This document shows, in pieces, positions 1 through 8,274 of a stretch of DNA of 35,788 nucleotides (position 1 is the stretch's first letter; each line of letters begins with the position of its first letter). Position numbers and translations under genes: made by a program. This DNA is from Bacteroidota bacterium (GTDB taxonomy: Bacteria > Bacteroidota > Bacteroidia > NS11-12g > UBA955). Where the stretch lies: the NCBI GenBank assembly GCA_027490055.1, contig JAIXYV010000091.1, positions 1 to 35,788 on the forward strand. Reading direction: 5' to 3'. The notes beneath the pieces were generated by a model. The model saw only the letters and a list, made by a program, of their open reading frames with translations, was not told where the DNA came from and ran no database searches.

Positions 1-2921
1 CTTGCTTCGTTAGATTTTGGAGAACCATCACCGAAATCCCACTCGTAGTCGATACTACCGCTTGATACTGTAGAAGTACTTTCGAAGATCAAATCAGTTT
101 TTTCGCAAAGAGCAGCTGGCAATTTAGCATCCGGAACTGCTTTAGGAGCGATTAAAATTCTACGGGTGTGGATCGTATCACAACCAGTTACTAAATCTGT
201 GATTTTGACAGACACTACTAGAGTTGAATCTTCCCATGCTTTAGCAGCATCAACTGTCACTCTGAATGGAGCAGCGTTGTTGGTAGATACAGTAGCGTTA
301 GCCGGAGTACCGTAGATTGTTTTAGCGGTAACAGTACCTACCCATTTAGTAGAGTAGTCGCTGTTAGTGTAACCTACAGTAGCAGGAGCAGCTAAATCGT
401 ATACCATTTTCTCGGTTGGGAAAGTGATGTCAGGCTTACCAGTTGTCATGAACATAGCAGCTGGAGAAGACAATGAAGTATTATGAGCAATAACTGCACC
501 ACCTGGTGATTTCAATACATTGAAATTGAAAGTCATTGTATCATTAGCAGGAACATCATCAGCATTTAATAAGAAGAATTTTACTCTGTGAGGTCCAGCC
601 TGAGAGAATAAAATTGGAGGGAAAGTTACTGATGCAGTTCCACTTACTGGAATTGTGTTAGTAAACAATACTGTAGATTTTAATACACCATTGTCAGAAC
701 AAGCTACTCTGAAACCAGTTACAGGCTCAGCGAAGTTGTTTTGGAATGTTACTGTTGGAGTTGGAGCATATCCAGCACAAACAGGAGATGGAGGATTGAA
801 ATCGTTAGCAGTTTGAGCAATATCTAAAGTACCTTCAACAGCACCTCTGTCAGATAATGATGCATTTCTTAAAACACCATATACGTCTCTTAAGTTAGTA
901 GAAACTGTAGGAACGTTGTTTTGGTTTAGGAAACGATTTGATGCGAAGTTACCAGCGAAGTTATGGCCAGCATTGATAAATCTTTCGTTCGGACCGCAGA
1001 AACCATTGGCAGCCCAACCAGCGAAGGTTGTAGCAGTACCTGCAGGGCAGTACCAGTTTTGGTTAGAGAAGTTATTAATGAAATAAGAATTGTGATCCCA
1101 GGTAAATGCTGATGTACCATTAAGCGCAAAAGCATAAATCGGATAGAAACCACCCCAGTTCTGGAAATCAAAAATATTACCGATTACTCTGATGTTAGTG
1201 TGGTAATACTGGTATTGATAAATACCATAAAGGTATGGAAAACTATTGTTTGATAAAGTACCATTAGCTCTTACAGTATTTTGACGAACATCTGTAGTGA
1301 AAGTCCCACTGATGAAAGAATAGTTATAAATACAGTAAGTATAGTAATAAGCAGCGTTATCTACAATTAGGTTACTATTAATTCTTGTGTTGTAGTTATA
1401 GTAATTGTAGATAGAATAGTGGTAATAAGAAGTAGAGTTAGAAGTATTTCTGTTGTTTCTGATAATATTTCTTTCAATATTATAGTTACCATAGTAGTAT
1501 GCATAGATACTGTAGTGGTAGTAGTAGTTTGAAGTATTACCCTGAATAGTGTTATCAGAAATATTGATTGGGAATGAAGCAGAGTTGTAAGTCCACTCAG
1601 AATTAATTGAATAGTGGTAGAAATACGCACCAGCATTGTTCTGAATTGTATTGCCTCTGATTTCAGCTACAGTACAAGCACTGTTAGGGTATGAGTTTCT
1701 GATACCATTCCACCAGTATCCACCATCACAATTCTGAATGGTGTTGTTGTTGAATCTGTACTCATTATATGTATAACCATTGTACCAGCCATAGAACTGC
1801 TGTGCAGAAGAGGTACCAACAGTAACGTCATTATCATCAGCCAAATTACCAATCAAATCAAAGAAATAATTGTAGAAATTATATCCAAGATACATATTAT
1901 TAGTAGCTTTTAGTCTTCTGATAATGTTGTTATTTACAGCAAATTTGTTGGTAGAGTTACCGTAGTTAAAGTATGTGTAAAAAGCAAAGATAGTAGTTGG
2001 AGCACTAGAAACGGTTGCACCTACGAAAGGTAAATCGTGAATGTTGTTACCATCTAATCTGGAAGCTCTGTTACTTGCATAAGAATATTCAAAATCAATA
2101 CCATACAAAGTCGCTTGAGAATTGTATGAAGTTGCGTTTGCTCTTGAAATATCGTTATTCAAAATTTGAACACCATTTGTATAGTATGCTCTGATTGCTC
2201 TTGCATTAAAGTTTTGAATGGTGTTATTGCTGATAGTGTTATTCTGCGCAGTATTTGAATACGTTGATGTACTACCTTGAATAGCGATACCAAAAGTTGG
2301 ACCAGGACTGTTAACATTGGTTGTTCTCATTAAGTTGTTGTTAATAAGGTTAAATGAACCGTGGTTAGTTGAACTGGTTGTAGTTAAAGAAGTAGCAGAA
2401 GTGGCAAATGAAATGTAAGCACCACCGACAGTTGATCCGGTTGCTAATGCACTAAACTCGATTGTACTATTTTTAATAGTATTATTATCTGCACCATTCT
2501 GAAATCTGAACCCTTGTACGTTAACAGATGTGCTGGTGTTTCTGATAATTAAATTATCGAAAGTGAAAAAATCTGCACCGTCCATTAAGATAACAGCATC
2601 TGCCACAGAGGCAGCAAAGAATCTGGCATTACCATTAATAGTAATGGTGTTAGTAGAAGAAGCACCTGTGATTGCAGGGAAACTAACTTGAGAGCCGGTA
2701 ATGTCGGTGTTGACATTGACTGTCACAGCACCATTAACGCCGTTAGTAACAATGGCTGTTCGGAAATCAGCCCAGCTGGCAAAGTTAGTACCTCCGGTTG
2801 CCGCCGTGTTGTCTATCGTGTACGTACCCGACATCTGTGCCGAGACAGTTCCGATAAACCCAACGAAAAGTACGGCAAGTACTAATCGAAGTGAGGTTTT
2901 GAAATTGTAGTTTTTATCCAT
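1..2921 (-). CDS. Secreted Tyr/Asn-rich parallel beta-helix surface protein with PKD domain (partial, C-terminus outside window)
   Basis: Open reading frame of 973 visible codons with no stop, running off the left edge. The ATG at 2921-2919 starts a signal peptide (MDKNYNFKTS, then a Leu/Val/Phe core, cleavage after VSA). About twelve short coils follow, each marked by an Asn-Asn-x-Ile type step (NNTIQN, NNDISR, GNNIHD, GNTIQN, DNTIQG, RNIIRN, SNLIVD), as in right-handed parallel beta-helices. The middle coils are remarkably rich in Tyr, for example YYYHYSIYAYYYG and YYHYSIYNYYNYN (about 1390-1530). The helix seems to end at DRGAVEG (about 830-850). A CARDB-like stretch (LNADDVPAND) follows, and a PKD domain (YEWDFGDGSP) lies at the very edge. 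Proteins of this build in Bacteroidota are usually exported by the type IX system and anchored or released by a C-terminal tag, which cannot be seen here. Likely adhesin or cell-surface protein; ligand unknown. Confidence 0.85.
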   Translation of the reverse strand, partial: MDKNYNFKTSLRLVLAVLFVGFIGTVSAQMSGTYTIDNTAATGGTNFASWADFRTAIVTNGVNGAVTVNVNTDITGSQVSFPAITGASSTNTITINGNARFFAASVADAVILMDGADFFTFDNLIIRNTSTSVNVQGFRFQNGADNNTIKNSTIEFSALATGSTVGGAYISFATSATSLTTTSSTNHGSFNLINNNLMRTTNVNSPGPTFGIAIQGSTSTYSNTAQNNTISNNTIQNFNARAIRAYYTNGVQILNNDISRANATSYNSQATLYGIDFEYSYASNRASRLDGNNIHDLPFVGATVSSAPTTIFAFYTYFNYGNSTNKFAVNNNIIRRLKATNNMYLGYNFYNYFFDLIGNLADDNDVTVGTSSAQQFYGWYNGYTYNEYRFNNNTIQNCDGGYWWNGIRNSYPNSACTVAEIRGNTIQNNAGAYFYHYSINSEWTYNSASFPINISDNTIQGNTSNYYYHYSIYAYYYGNYNIERNIIRNNRNTSNSTSYYHYSIYNYYNYNTRINSNLIVDNAAYYYTYCIYNYSFISGTFTTDVRQNTVRANGTLSNNSFPYLYGIYQYQYYHTNIRVIGNIFDFQNWGGFYPIYAFALNGTSAFTWDHNSYFINNFSNQNWYCPAGTATTFAGWAANGFCGPNERFINAGHNFAGNFASNRFLNQNNVPTVSTNLRDVYGVLRNASLSDRGAVEGTLDIAQTANDFNPPSPVCAGYAPTPTVTFQNNFAEPVTGFRVACSDNGVLKSTVLFTNTIPVSGTASVTFPPILFSQAGPHRVKFFLLNADDVPANDTMTFNFNVLKSPGGAVIAHNTSLSSPAAMFMTTGKPDITFPTEKMVYDLAAPATVGYTNSDYSTKWVGTVTAKTIYGTPANATVSTNNAAPFRVTVDAAKAWEDSTLVVSVKITDLVTGCDTIHTRRILIAPKAVPDAKLPAALCEKTDLIFESTSTVSSGSIDYEWDFGDGSPKSNEA

Positions 2922-3288
2922 AATGCTATAAAATAATTTATGTAACGAAAATAGAGAGGCTGATATCACCAAAATAAAAATTTCGATAATTGACACCTCA
3001 GTTTCGGAAAATGGCTCAATTATTTAGACAAATGAAAATGACAGAAAAATGACAAAAGCCTTGAAAAATAAAGGCACTTTAACTAAAACCCACGCTATTT
3101 CTCGGTACAACAGAAATACTTCAAACAATATCAACATTTTTTCCAAAAAGTCCTTTTAATCATACTGTAAGGATTCAACAAATCTGTGATGGATTATACA
3201 CAATCCCCTAATAACCAATAATGATTCAAACATTTTTAATTGGTTTAATAAAAAATAAACTCCTACGCCTATATTTGAACTTAGAAAA
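2922..3288. other. Divergent intergenic region between surface protein and hybrid kinase
   Basis: 367 bases without a gene, AT-rich, separating two genes that point away from each other. It holds a perfect -7 box for the kinase side (3270-3277). It also holds an inverted repeat AACCAAT / ATTGGTT (3213-3219 and 3239-3245, 19-base spacer) that could be an operator, and a small hairpin GCCTT/AAGGC near 3058-3075. On the minus side no convincing TAnnTTTG was found; the nearest is a one-mismatch TATTTTCG about 30 bases before the surface-protein start. No RNA gene recognised. Confidence 0.5.
3270..3277 (+). promoter_or_regulatory. Bacteroidota -7 promoter box for hybrid kinase
   Basis: TATATTTG matches the TAnnTTTG consensus exactly. 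No clear -33 TTTG at the usual 17-23 base spacing. It lies 11 bases before the annotated ATG at 3289 and 68 bases before the alternative ATG at 3346. Either the leader is extremely short or translation starts at 3346. Confidence 0.5.
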
Positions 3289-6200
3289 ATGAGGGAATTG
3301 TATCCATATGTTAAAGTGCCTCTGAATGACGAGTTATTGCAAAACATGAATCACAACATCCCACTGCCAGAGAACGAAAGAGAGCGACTTGAAGCGCTGA
3401 TTAACTTCAATATTCTTGAAAAGATGCCTGAGCACGAGCTCATGCCACTTATAAAACTTGCTGCTTATCTTGCCCAAACTGGTGTTGCTATTCTATCGAT
3501 TGTTGAAGGTAAAAGACACTATATCAAAACTAAAATCGGTCTCAGTGTCTATGACATGCAGAACGACTTTGATTTCTGTCATACCGTAGTCCAGTCAAAA
3601 GACTACGTTGAAATTCCAGACGCCATGAAAGACCCTGAATTTAGTATGAGTCCCATGGTCGTTGGACACCCTAACTTCAGATTTTTCGCTGGTGTACCCA
3701 TTACCACCAAAGAGGGTTTTAACATAGGTTCCATTTGCATCCTTGACACAAGTCCTAAACACCTATACCCTGAACAGGTTGAAACCCTTAAAAAAATAGC
3801 GGCCCAGGTAACCGTATTGCTCGAACTTAGAAAGCAAAACAAGAATCTACAAACGGAACTGAATCAGTTAATTCACGATAGAATTAACCAGACTGAGATA
3901 GATCTGGCTTCTTATAAATTTGCACTCGATGAATCTGCGGAGGTTGCTATTACAGACAGAGACGGATTCATTAAATTTGCTAACGAAAAATTCTGTGCTG
4001 CTTCAAAATACATCAAAGAGGAATTACTCGGTCAGCCTTATAAAGTGTTAAACTCGGGTTACCATCCTCAAAGTTTTTTTTTTTTTTTTTTACAAACCAT
4101 TACCAAAGGTCATGTTTGGCACGGAGAAATAAAAAACCGCAACAAAGCCGGCAACCATTATTGGGTAGATTGCAGTATCATTCCATTCCTCGACAAAAAA
4201 GGTCAGCCCTACCAGTACATCGCCATTCAGCACGATATCACTGAAAAGAAAAACGCGCTTGAACGTTTAACTATTGAAACCCGGTTGATTTCAATTATTT
4301 CAGAAAATGAAGCGATAGAAAACTCCATTAAAAAAATCGCCCATCAAATCTGTTTACATCTGGAATGGGATGTGAGCGTATACTGGTCGCTGGACCCTAA
4401 AAAGAACAAACTCAGCAACCCAAAAATATACAACCACAACAACAAACCTATCTTTGATTTTGAGCAGCAAACGAGGCGCCTCGAATTCACCAAAGGTGAA
4501 GGCTTGCCGGGATATGTCTGGGTGAGTAAAAAACCAAAATGGCTGGTCGATTTAGAAGGACAATCTCTTCTGATAAACCGTAGCAGCATCGAAGAAACAA
4601 GCTTATCTTCTGCATTGGTCTTCCCTATCCTATTCAGAAACGAAGTCATAGGCGTTATGGAGTTTTTCAGTTTCAAAAGAAAGAAAGACGACTACAACAT
4701 CCTTCAGATGATTGAAAGTTTTGGTTTACAAATTGGTGCATTCATCGATAGAAAAGAAGCGGAAGAAGAACTTATAAAAGCCAAGAAGGAAGCTGAGGAA
4801 TCTGTAAAATCCAAGGACCAGTTTCTTACCAATATGAGTCACGAGATTCGTACACCTATGAATGCCATTATTGGCTTCACTCAGCTCATTTTACAAACGA
4901 ATCTGAATGACAAACAGAGTGAGTTTGCCAACTCTGTAAAAATGGCGGCTGAGAACTTACTTTCAATCATCAATGACATACTGGATTTTTCTAAAATCGA
5001 ATCTGGTGTTATCAAGATCGAAAGCACGCCAACCGACATTCGTCAGACCTTCAAAAACGTCTATGACCTGTTAAAAATAAGTGCTTCTCAAAAGCAACTT
5101 GAATTTAATATGGAAATTGATCAACGCATCCCGGAAGCCGTTTTGTGCGATGCACTTAGACTTAATCAAATCCTCATAAACCTTGTGGGCAATGCGATTA
5201 AATTCACAGAAAAAGGTCAGGTTAAATTCAGCGCCGAAGTGGTTAAAATTGAAAACTCCCTATACGAAATTGTCTTCAAGGTAAAAGACACCGGAATTGG
5301 GATTATCAAAGAAAAACAAAAGGATATTTTCGAGCGTTTCAATCAGGTAAACAACGAGATAAACAGAAAATACGAAGGAACAGGGCTAGGCCTAAGCATT
5401 TCAAAAAACCTCATAGAGCTCTTAGGTGGCAAGTTAAACATGCAATCAGAAATCGGCATAGGCTCCGAATTTTCATTCAATCTGCACGTCCTTAAATGCG
5501 AAAGTGACTCGATACTCAAAAACGATTTAATCCAGGAGAAACAACCAATCACCAGAAACAAGAGCATTCTGTTAATTGAAGACAATCCGTTAAATCAAAA
5601 GCTGGCAAAAAACGTTCTGAATAATTTTGGTTTTGATGTGATTATCGCTGACAATGGTCAGCTTGGACTCAAGGTGCTTGAACATCAAAAATTTGATTTA
5701 ATCCTCATGGATATTCAAATGCCTGAATTAGACGGTTATCAGACGACAACAATCATTCGACGCGAACTAAAATTGCATATTCCTATAATTGCCATGACTG
5801 CCCACTCTATTGTTGGAGAAAAAGAAAAGTGCATTAGTGTCGGCATGAATGATTTTATTTCAAAACCATTTAATCAGAAAGAATTATTCGACAAAATTTC
5901 TAACCTGATTTCTGTAGAAAGCAAACACCCCGAAACCATTGATACTATTATGAATTCAAACGAAACTCCAGACATTAATCTCAGCTATCTCTATGAACTT
6001 TCAAATGGCAATATTGAGTTCGAAAAAGAAATGATTTTGCTTTTTATACATCAGGTTCCAAAAGAAATCTTAAATTTGCAGCGAGCTTGTGAAGAATATG
6101 AGTATGTGAAAATTGCTGAGATTGCCCATAAATTGAAGTCTTCGATGGACATTTTCAACAGGCGCGACCTGTCTGAAAACCTCTCTAACATCATCGAAGA

Positions 6201-6318
6201 AGCCAAAAGCAACAGAATATCAGACACCCTGACAAACAAGCTAAAAGCTATTGATACCGCTTTGCATAGCTACTACCCGTTATTGATTAAATTATTAGAA
6301 ACAAAGTACAAAGACTAA
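3289..6318 (+). CDS. Hybrid sensor histidine kinase, GAF-PAS-GAF-HisKA-HATPase-REC-HPt
   Basis: 1009 residues with no transmembrane segment, so a cytoplasmic sensor. Domains in order: GAF (from the LPENERERLEAL lead, about 25-180); PAS plus PAC (about 205-325, with NSGYHP and WHGEIKNR); second GAF (about 330-480); coiled coil; HisKA with SHEIRTPMN and phosphoacceptor His518; HATPase with NLVGNAIKF, DTGIGI and GTGLGL; receiver with IEDN and phospho-Asp808 in LMDIQMPELDG; HPt with AHKLKSS and His947. All phosphorelay residues are present, so His518-Asp808-His947 relay to a separate regulator is expected. The LytTR regulator starting 20 bases downstream is the obvious partner. An alternative ATG at 3346 (residue 20), just before the GAF motif, would suit the promoter box better. 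An 18-T run in the PAS codons (4074-4091) is unusual. Signal sensed is unknown. Confidence 0.93.
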   Translation: MRELYPYVKVPLNDELLQNMNHNIPLPENERERLEALINFNILEKMPEHELMPLIKLAAYLAQTGVAILSIVEGKRHYIKTKIGLSVYDMQNDFDFCHTVVQSKDYVEIPDAMKDPEFSMSPMVVGHPNFRFFAGVPITTKEGFNIGSICILDTSPKHLYPEQVETLKKIAAQVTVLLELRKQNKNLQTELNQLIHDRINQTEIDLASYKFALDESAEVAITDRDGFIKFANEKFCAASKYIKEELLGQPYKVLNSGYHPQSFFFFFLQTITKGHVWHGEIKNRNKAGNHYWVDCSIIPFLDKKGQPYQYIAIQHDITEKKNALERLTIETRLISIISENEAIENSIKKIAHQICLHLEWDVSVYWSLDPKKNKLSNPKIYNHNNKPIFDFEQQTRRLEFTKGEGLPGYVWVSKKPKWLVDLEGQSLLINRSSIEETSLSSALVFPILFRNEVIGVMEFFSFKRKKDDYNILQMIESFGLQIGAFIDRKEAEEELIKAKKEAEESVKSKDQFLTNMSHEIRTPMNAIIGFTQLILQTNLNDKQSEFANSVKMAAENLLSIINDILDFSKIESGVIKIESTPTDIRQTFKNVYDLLKISASQKQLEFNMEIDQRIPEAVLCDALRLNQILINLVGNAIKFTEKGQVKFSAEVVKIENSLYEIVFKVKDTGIGIIKEKQKDIFERFNQVNNEINRKYEGTGLGLSISKNLIELLGGKLNMQSEIGIGSEFSFNLHVLKCESDSILKNDLIQEKQPITRNKSILLIEDNPLNQKLAKNVLNNFGFDVIIADNGQLGLKVLEHQKFDLILMDIQMPELDGYQTTTIIRRELKLHIPIIAMTAHSIVGEKEKCISVGMNDFISKPFNQKELFDKISNLISVESKHPETIDTIMNSNETPDINLSYLYELSNGNIEFEKEMILLFIHQVPKEILNLQRACEEYEYVKIAEIAHKLKSSMDIFNRRDLSENLSNIIEEAKSNRISDTLTNKLKAIDTALHSYYPLLIKLLETKYKD
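4074..4091 (+). repeat. 18-base poly-T tract inside the kinase PAS domain
   Basis: Eighteen consecutive T on the coding strand encode the last base of Ser262, five Phe codons and the first two bases of a Leu codon (SFFFFFLQTI). Related PAS domains usually read HPxEFFKDLWxTI here, and the present length aligns with that family without a gap. Loss of one T brings a TAA at 4131-4133, 14 codons on; gain of one T also leads to a stop further on. Confidence 0.95.
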
Positions 6319-6338
6319 TTGTTGATTTTTAAAAAGCT

Positions 6339-7031
6339 ATGATGAAATGCATTATCATTGATGACAACGAGATTGCTCTGCTAGCCACCAAACAATGCGC
6401 CAGCAAGGTTGACACATTAAATATTGTAGGGACATTTAACGATGCCATACAGGCATTATCCTATATCACCTCTAACCCGGTTGATTTAGTGTTCCTCGAC
6501 ATCGAAATGCCCGAGTTAAATGGCATGGAATTTATCAGAGCCCTCAGTCAACCTCGTCCAATGATTATTCTCACCACTTCTCATACCGAGTTTGCCCTGG
6601 AAGCTTACGAACAAAATGTACTCGACTACCTCGTAAAACCTATTACTTTACCGCGTTTTATCACGGCTGTTAACAAAGCTCAGTCTGCAGCAGAGAAACA
6701 TAAACTTGATCATAGTGATGATGAAACGCTTTTCATCAAAAAAGGCAATATTATCATTAGAGTTAACAAATCCGATATCCTTTGGATAGAAGGTCTGGGG
6801 GATTATGTAACCCTTAACACTGAAAAAGAAAAATTCGTGGTCCACTCCACCATGCACGCCATGGAACAGAAATTCTCATCAAAAGAATTCCTTCGAGTAC
6901 ACCGCTCTTTTATCATCCGTATCGATAAAATAAACAATATTGAAGACAACTGTATCTCTTACTTCGACAAATTCATTCCTATCGGAAAAACATACAGAGA
7001 CACGGTCTACAAACGCCTCAATCTGCTATAG
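6339..7031 (+). CDS. LytTR-family two-component response regulator
   Basis: 230 residues. N-terminal receiver (about 1-120) with IIDDNE acidic pocket, phospho-Asp54 in VFLDIEMPELNG, a Thr of the ILTTS motif and Lys in YLVKPI. C-terminal LytTR DNA-binding domain (about 135-230) with ILWIEGLGDYV, FLRVHRSFIIR and IPIGKTYRD. It is the usual AgrA/LytR-type transcription factor layout. It follows the hybrid kinase by 20 bases on the same strand, so the pair is probably one operon and one pathway: kinase HPt His947 to Asp54 here. Two tandem ATG codons (6339 and 6342) make the exact start uncertain by one residue. Targets cannot be read from the sequence. Confidence 0.93.
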   Translation: MMKCIIIDDNEIALLATKQCASKVDTLNIVGTFNDAIQALSYITSNPVDLVFLDIEMPELNGMEFIRALSQPRPMIILTTSHTEFALEAYEQNVLDYLVKPITLPRFITAVNKAQSAAEKHKLDHSDDETLFIKKGNIIIRVNKSDILWIEGLGDYVTLNTEKEKFVVHSTMHAMEQKFSSKEFLRVHRSFIIRIDKINNIEDNCISYFDKFIPIGKTYRDTVYKRLNLL

Positions 7032-7080
7032 CAGACCTATTTTCCGTTAATCTAAAAAAAGAGGGCATTTTCCGAAATTC

Positions 7081-7121
7081 TGTGAATCATCATCGAATTA
7101 ATCAGAAATGATAAATTCACA
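7081..7121 (+). promoter_or_regulatory. Imperfect inverted repeat just upstream of an orphan promoter
   Basis: Arms TGTGAAT (7081-7087) and ATTCACA (7115-7121) pair perfectly. Inner arms ATCAT (7089-7093) and ATGAT (7108-7112) extend the symmetry to 12 pairs around a 14-base centre. It abuts a perfect -7 box at 7126, so an operator for that promoter is plausible. It could also be a hairpin in the tail of the LytTR regulator transcript. Confidence 0.4.
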
Positions 7122-7125
7122 CCCC

Positions 7126-7133
7126 TACTTTTG
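7126..7133 (+). promoter_or_regulatory. Orphan -7 promoter box
   Basis: TACTTTTG matches TAnnTTTG exactly. No -33 TTTG is evident at the proper distance. No credible plus-strand gene follows; the next element is a terminator hairpin at 7165. Confidence 0.4.
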
Positions 7134-7138
7134 TATCA

Positions 7139-7198
7139 TTAAATAAAATTTATATTGTGAAAAGATTGGAAACTGTTATGCGGTTTCCAATTTTTTTT
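7139..7198 (+). ncRNA. Candidate short RNA bounded by promoter box and terminator
   Basis: If transcription starts about 6 bases after the -7 box at 7126-7133 and stops in the T-run at 7191-7198, the product is about 60 nt: a short AT-rich leader followed by a 9-bp hairpin and U-tail. No open frame with a stop lies inside it. This is inferred from layout only; the hairpin may simply be the terminator of the LytTR gene. Confidence 0.25.
7165..7198 (+). terminator. Rho-independent terminator
   Basis: Perfect 9-bp stem ATTGGAAAC (7165-7173) and GTTTCCAAT (7183-7191) with a 9-base loop, followed by eight T (7191-7198). Strong on the plus strand, ending the kinase/LytTR unit or the candidate short RNA. 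Read on the minus strand it has only CTTTTC after the stem, so it is weaker for the respiratory operon that ends at 7211. Confidence 0.85.
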
Positions 7199-7210
7199 GT
7201 CTCAAACTTT

Positions 7211-8272
7211 CTAGTTTTTCATAGAACGCAGCTTTTCAATATTGACTATTGTAATAGTGCTGCCTTTAATTTCTACGATGCCTTCATCTTTAAAGTCTGT
7301 CAGCGTCCTGATCAATGTCTCAGTTGCCGTGCCTGCGATATGCGCTAAATCCTCTCTGGAGATTGGAAAACTAAAAATTTCATTATCCGATTTACCATAA
7401 CGATCCTTCAGCATCAATAAACTTTCAGACACTTTCTTTCTTACGCTATCGTAGGCTATTTTAAGCAATCGTTCTTCCTTTTCTTTCACCTCTTTACTTA
7501 GCAATTTCATAAAAGTATTTGCCACATCTCTGTTCTGGTAGATCAACTTAAAGAAATCGTCTTTCGGAATTAATTTTAATACCGTTTCTTCCATTGCAAT
7601 GGCTTCGTCATCATAAGCATCGTTTTCAAACAAGGTGACATAGCCAAAAAACTCACCTTCATTATACAAGCCTGTTATCAGCTCTTTGTCCTGCTTATTA
7701 TTCTTTACTGTCTTTACCTTGCCTTTCTCGATGTAAAACAGATAAAGTGGTGTATTGCTTTCTGAATAGATGATATCCTTCTTTTTGTAGGTCTTAGTCT
7801 TATTATTGACATCAATTTTTGTAAACTCTTCTATTGTTTTAACCTGCTTGATGAAATTCTCAAAACCTTCAGGACTGTTACTAAAATTATGCGACTGCAT
7901 GAGACTTGATTTTTTAAGCCTGGTATCTACAGCACTTAAAAGCTCTACATCATCAAATGGTTTTGTCACATAATCATCTGCACCCAGCTCCATGCCTTTT
8001 CTCACATCTGCACGATCTGCCTTAGCGGTCAGAAAGATAAATGGAATATGGTTGGTGTTGGGATCGCGGTTCAACATATGTAAAACGCCGTAGCCATCCA
8101 GCTCAGGCATCATAATATCACAAATTATCAGCTCGGGTGTCTTTAGTTGTGCCTTAATTACACCTTCTTTACCATTACTCGCAGTTTCAACATGGTGACC
8201 GGCAAGTGAAAGTATTTCAGAGGTGTTTTCCCTCATGTCGTCGTTGTCTTCTATCAATAAAATATTAGCCAT
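7211..8272 (-). CDS. Response regulator with receiver fused to Crp/Fnr-type DNA-binding protein
   Basis: 353 residues. Receiver at 1-120: acidic residues Glu8, Asp9 and Asp11, phospho-Asp52 in ICDIMMPELDG, Thr82 and Lys104. A cyclic-nucleotide-binding fold follows at about 145-270 (YIEKGKVK, GLYNEGEFFGYV). A Crp-type winged helix-turn-helix lies at about 275-353 (ISREDLAHIAGT, with ETLIR in the recognition helix where Fnr has ETISR). The only Cys is Cys51 in the receiver, so it cannot hold an Fnr-style iron-sulfur cluster; the signal should come by phosphorylation. It starts 2 bases after the PAS kinase stop, and both close the cbb3 operon. Functionally it resembles FixJ and FixK joined. The two TGAC-N4-GTCA sites before ccoS are natural candidate targets. 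Architecture is certain; role in oxygen control is inferred. Confidence 0.92.
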   Translation of the reverse strand: MANILLIEDNDDMRENTSEILSLAGHHVETASNGKEGVIKAQLKTPELIICDIMMPELDGYGVLHMLNRDPNTNHIPFIFLTAKADRADVRKGMELGADDYVTKPFDDVELLSAVDTRLKKSSLMQSHNFSNSPEGFENFIKQVKTIEEFTKIDVNNKTKTYKKKDIIYSESNTPLYLFYIEKGKVKTVKNNKQDKELITGLYNEGEFFGYVTLFENDAYDDEAIAMEETVLKLIPKDDFFKLIYQNRDVANTFMKLLSKEVKEKEERLLKIAYDSVRKKVSESLLMLKDRYGKSDNEIFSFPISREDLAHIAGTATETLIRTLTDFKDEGIVEIKGSTITIVNIEKLRSMKN

Positions 8273-8274
8273 AA

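Noticed and set aside
926-1852. Several minus-strand open frames rich in Thr/Ile/Leu within the surface-protein gene
   Set aside because: They are out-of-frame readings of the Tyr/Asn-rich repeat codons; the main frame continues through with signal peptide, beta-helix steps and PKD motif.
1200-2500. Repeated short DNA words that could suggest a CRISPR or satellite array
   Set aside because: Spacing is irregular and no word is an exact long repeat; the repetition follows from the beta-helix protein coils.
7081-7121. TGTGAAT...ATTCACA as a Crp site
   Set aside because: Crp half-sites are separated by 6 bases, here by 27 bases; more likely an operator of another kind or a hairpin.
7157-7348. 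Plus-strand GTG-started frame of 63 codons
   Set aside because: It runs through a strong terminator and then antisense to the 3' end of the REC/Crp gene; no recognisable protein.
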